Source: Pardosa pseudoannulata (taxonomy: Eukaryota > Arthropoda > Arachnida > Araneae > Lycosidae). Taken from it: a stretch of 64,000 nt of DNA. The stretch spans positions 16,178,975-16,242,974 of the forward strand of contig CM063506.1 in the NCBI GenBank assembly GCA_032207245.1. Direction: 5' to 3'. Every line of letters starts with the position of its first letter. Positions within the stretch are counted from its first letter, which is position 1. Both the position numbers and the translations under genes were made by a program. Below the pieces are notes generated by a model that was not told where the DNA came from, made no database searches, and saw nothing but the letters and a program-made list of their open reading frames with translations. This document shows positions 60,919 to 64,000 of the stretch, one piece after another.

Positions 60919-61355
60919 CCCCCTTTTGTACATAGCCCCCTTATTCTTCTTCTGTTACTTACTTCATGCCCTAATTAAAAAAAAATCTGAAGCTCTATTC
61001 TACTATCATAAATTTTTTGTGTAATATTCTGTCTACTACTAACATATTTTGTAAAGTTTGTAAAGAGCATATTCAGAAAAAAAATTAATAATAATAAAAG
61101 GGCAAATGAAGTTATCTTTTAATATAATCTTGTCATTACTAATCCTGTTTTTGTGTTTTGTGTTTGTGTTCTTTGTGTCTTCTTTTGTTTGTTCTTCTTT
61201 CTGCTTATATATTAGTACTTAGTGTCAGCCAATTTCTAGTGTAATGTTTCCACTTGCCAAAATTATTATCGGGGATAAGGGGCCATAGGCCCCAGGTACC
61301 CCAAAATAGCACTTTCCAGAGTTCCATAGTATTTTTGTATTTTTATTTTTATTAA

Positions 61356-61395
<40 letters not shown>

Positions 61396-61396
61396 T
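60919..61396 (+). mobile_element. LINE 3' untranslated region and (ATT)n end
   Basis: Follows the ORF2 stop: pyrimidine-rich, with a GGGGATAAGGGGCCATAGGCCCC hairpin-capable block near 61271-61293 and a terminal (TTA)n run at 61355-61396. The exact 3' boundary is uncertain because no TSD was found; the simple-repeat end suggests a TTA-type tail. Confidence 0.6.
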
Positions 61397-61474
61397 TAGT
61401 ATCTTTAATAAAAGGTGTTTTCCGATCTGCGGCTCTTCATTATGCTTCAACAATAATAAATCATATTTTGTATT

Positions 61475-61695
61475 GAGGGTTGGAAAATTTGGCTTCTATT
61501 TCTGATGATAGAAATGAACGCCACTGATATAAAGTTATTGTTTTTACTTAAGCTTTCCGTTTTCATCCTTGATAGATTACAATTAAAACATTACTCCAAT
61601 GCGCGAACAATAAATATGTGTGAGATCTACCCCTCTTTAATTAACAAAAGTGAAAGTCATGACCAAAATATAACCTCCCAAGATATGGAATGTTG
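61475..61695 (+). repeat. dispersed repeat E, copy 2
   Basis: See 58860-59090. The copy ends just before a poly(T) run. Confidence 0.8.
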
Positions 61696-61704
61696 GTTGT
61701 TTCT

Positions 61705-61705
<1 letters not shown>

Positions 61706-61747
<42 letters not shown>
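61706..61747 (+). repeat. poly(T) run, 42 bases
   Basis: Uninterrupted T. ORFs 61505-61789 and 61637-61819 run through it. Confidence 0.95.
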
Positions 61748-61749
<2 letters not shown>

Positions 61750-61819
61750 AAGGAAAACTTTTCTGTTCTATGCCAAGAACCAGTATTAACAAAAGTGTGC
61801 TAATAAATACCAAACTCAT

Positions 61820-62600
61820 TTTTTAATCATTAATAAAGAAAATAGTTATAGCGTTGAGTTCGAGTAAAATATTTCGAAACGTGTCATGAAAGCTACCAAG
61901 AAAGTATGGAACGGAAATCGCAGAGCACTTGTAATTGGTTCGAAGTACCACGCTCGAAATTTTCGTGACTTTTGACACGTACCAAAAGTAAAAGTGGAAA
62001 CGACCCAATCAAGCTGATAAAAGTTTCTACGCTTTCGAAAGTATTATAGGAGACTGTCTTGTTTCGTTTCGAACTCTCTGCACGTGTCGTGCCGTATCTC
62101 ATTCAATTGTGCTCAAATAAAGAACAAATCATCGACGCGGAGTGGAATCAATGGCCGAAAGCGTGCGTTACATCATTTTCCCGTTTAGCATCTTATCATC
62201 GAGCGCGCTTGATCAAGATAATAGCGAAGCGACCGATGCTCTGCGACTGGAGTATCCGGTTATCTTTCAACAACTCCCCGATTAAAGCGATACAAGAGAT
62301 TTCACTTTCCTACTTGCATCCATTTTCGTTTGGAGATCAACCCTTCGATACTGACGACGTCGCGATGGAATGACGTCAAGGGATGGCATGACGTCATTTT
62401 TTTCTGTTGCATCACGAATGTGAATTTACTCTGGGAAAAATGCCAAAAGCCCCGTGAAAGTTTTTCCAAGCAGGTGTGTAATAGTGACGTCTACGGACAC
62501 ATAAAAATAAGACTCAGGTATCTTCTCAATGACATATTTTTCATTATCTGCGCAAGACAAGAAAATAGGAATGGAGCCAATTCATCAAGATAATTCATGC
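61820..62600. promoter_or_regulatory. CpG-richer single-copy island with CRE palindromes
   Basis: CpG is frequent (CGACGCGG, CGAGCGCGC, GACGACGTCGCG) against an AT-rich background. Full CRE palindromes TGACGTCA lie at 62371-62378 and 62389-62396, 10 bp apart edge to edge. GACGTC also occurs at 62354-62359, and TGACGTCT near 62484. A plus ORF of 104 codons (62059-62373) covers the island's first half with no recognised domain. It has no TE termini, so it is the best candidate in the window for host regulatory or exonic sequence, but that is inference. Confidence 0.35.
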
Positions 62601-62664
62601 TACAGTTATAATAAAATAATACGGGGAAACTTGTGCTAAAGAAAACTTTTTTGTAGAGAGAGAA

Positions 62665-64000
62665 TACCCTATATAATAAAAGCCTAAGTTATCTGTCCAT
62701 CTGTCCTCGAATTTATGAAGCGGTTGGACCTGGAATGGATAGAGGCATTCACACAGGATTCTTGATGAGTTAGAGTTAGCAAAATTCAAAGAGAGTAAAG
62801 TTTTTTTTTCTCTTAAACTATCGATCCGATAGAGCGATTTCATGCAGCGTCATGAACGGCTTTAATGCCCTTCTCATGCATTTTCATGTTTACGATACCC
62901 AATAGGCAACCAATAAATTGCCTTTCCGTTTGAAATTTAAAAAAAAATCGCCAAAATCGCCATGAGTTGAGATGTGCATTGCTGCGGGAAATCACCTTAT
63001 TCTAAAATAAATTGGTATAAATAGGCTTCATAACAGAGCGACAAATACTGTCGTCTTCAAAACGTTCGAAACCCACCCCTTTCCCCCTTTTAGAGCGTTT
63101 AATGTAATTATTTCAAGCCTTATTTTCCCTGGTTAAGAGCAGGCGATTAAATTTATCAGTTTATCATATAATAAATAGGTAAAAATAACTTTTTCTAGCA
63201 TTATGACGTCATTCCTTTCACTATTTACTATTTTAAATTATATAAAAACGTCCTTATTATTTTCATCGTTTTATCACTGATATTACGTAAATAATTTTCT
63301 TTAATATTTGGCTTAAATAATAGATGTAATAATTTTTATTTTAACCAACGATTATTTTTTTTTTGCAATGAAAATTTTATTATCGATTTTAACAACAAAT
63401 TTTTTTCATAAAAGTCTAGGAGCCTATTTCACTGATAAATAGATATCAAACCCTATATTAATTATCACGTAATAAATAGGTAAAAATAACATTTTTTTCT
63501 AGGATTATGACGTCATTCTTTTAACCATCTCAATTAATCATTTCTTATTTTAAATTATTTAAATGTCGTCTGCGTTATTTTCATACGTTTTATCACTGAA
63601 CTTAGATATTATGTAAATAATTTTCTTTTATATTTGGCTTAAATAATAAATTAGGTACATATGTCATAATTTTAAATTTAATCATAGATTTTTTTGTTGT
63701 TGTTGCAATGAAAATTTTATCACCGGTATTAAGAACAAATTCTTTTTATAAAAATCTAGGAGTCTAGTTTGCAGACTAATAAATATCTAGAGATTAAGTT
63801 ATATATCTTTGAAAATTAAGAAAGTTGTTCGTTTGTGTGTTTGTTTTTTATACATAACCACACGGTTTGACTAAATGAATTCATTGTGATTCTAAACTGT
63901 ATTCATGGTATCGAGAGGCTTTAGAGGAGTATGCAGATAAACAAATTATTGAGTTTGTGCCAGATAATTATCTAAGAAACAAATCATTTTTAATGATCCC
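62665..64000 (+). mobile_element. non-autonomous Helitron (family 1), copy 3, cut by window end
   Basis: 5' TACCCTATATAATAAAAG (TC changed to TA), then CCTAAGTTATCTG...AAGCGGTTGGACCTGG as in 47557 and 55504. It has a ~170-bp block (about 62828-62998) missing from the other two copies, and an internal duplication of the AATAAATAGGTAAAAATAAC...TGACGTCATT segment (about 63170-63440 and 63465-63790). The window stops at ...AATGATCCC, exactly where the CCCGTCATATGACGGG hairpin should begin. Confidence 0.88.

Overview
This window is AT-rich eukaryotic intergenic DNA from what looks like a large, transposon-laden invertebrate genome. Long (TA)n microsatellites, tRNA-derived SINEs, a Jockey-like LINE, non-autonomous Helitrons, hAT, piggyBac and pogo-like elements, and 4-bp-TSD solo LTRs together suggest an arthropod. 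An arachnid (spider) is my best guess from the general look of the repeats, but nothing in the sequence proves it. I found no intact host protein-coding gene, functional tRNA, rRNA or CRISPR array. Nearly every long ORF lies in a microsatellite, LTR, SINE or other repeat. || Layout: 0-8 kb holds microsatellites, an antisense solo LTR (family A) sitting in a tRNA-Thr-like SINE, a short Helitron carrying a tRNA-like segment, and dispersed repeat D. 8-18 kb holds two SINE-B copies with target-site duplications (TSDs), a piggyBac transposase C-terminal remnant, large (TA)n tracts, a complete solo LTR (family B), a complete hAT MITE with a perfect 8-bp TSD, and a three-unit 320-370 bp tandem repeat. 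18-28 kb holds a second hAT element, a 75-bp minisatellite split by a TTAA-flanked MITE, a second copy of repeat C, and a second short Helitron. 28-35 kb holds a piggyBac element inserted exactly in the TTAA of a pogo-like element's right terminal repeat, a second family A LTR, a 650-bp (AAT)n array, and a second family B LTR. 35-50 kb is mostly unassigned AT-rich DNA with SINE remnants, local duplications, two longer Helitrons, a TTAA-flanked MITE and a third family B LTR. 50-58 kb holds repeat D next to a ~210-bp tandem array, a second copy of the TTAA MITE, a Helitron and an 83-bp minisatellite. 58-64 kb holds two GC-richer islands, a TATA/CCAAT promoter-like stretch, a 5'-truncated LINE interrupted inside a codon by a Helitron, a CRE-palindrome cluster, and a Helitron running off the window end. 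|| How the parts relate: these are successive insertions, and many can be dated relative to each other because TSDs, A|T Helitron targets or empty sites are readable. The best cases are piggyBac in pogo (28.3-30.5 kb), Helitron in LINE (59.4-60.9 kb), a MITE in a minisatellite (22.6-24.6 kb) and LTR in SINE (3.4-4.4 kb). All family calls rest on termini, TSDs and recognised motifs read by eye; no database search was possible.
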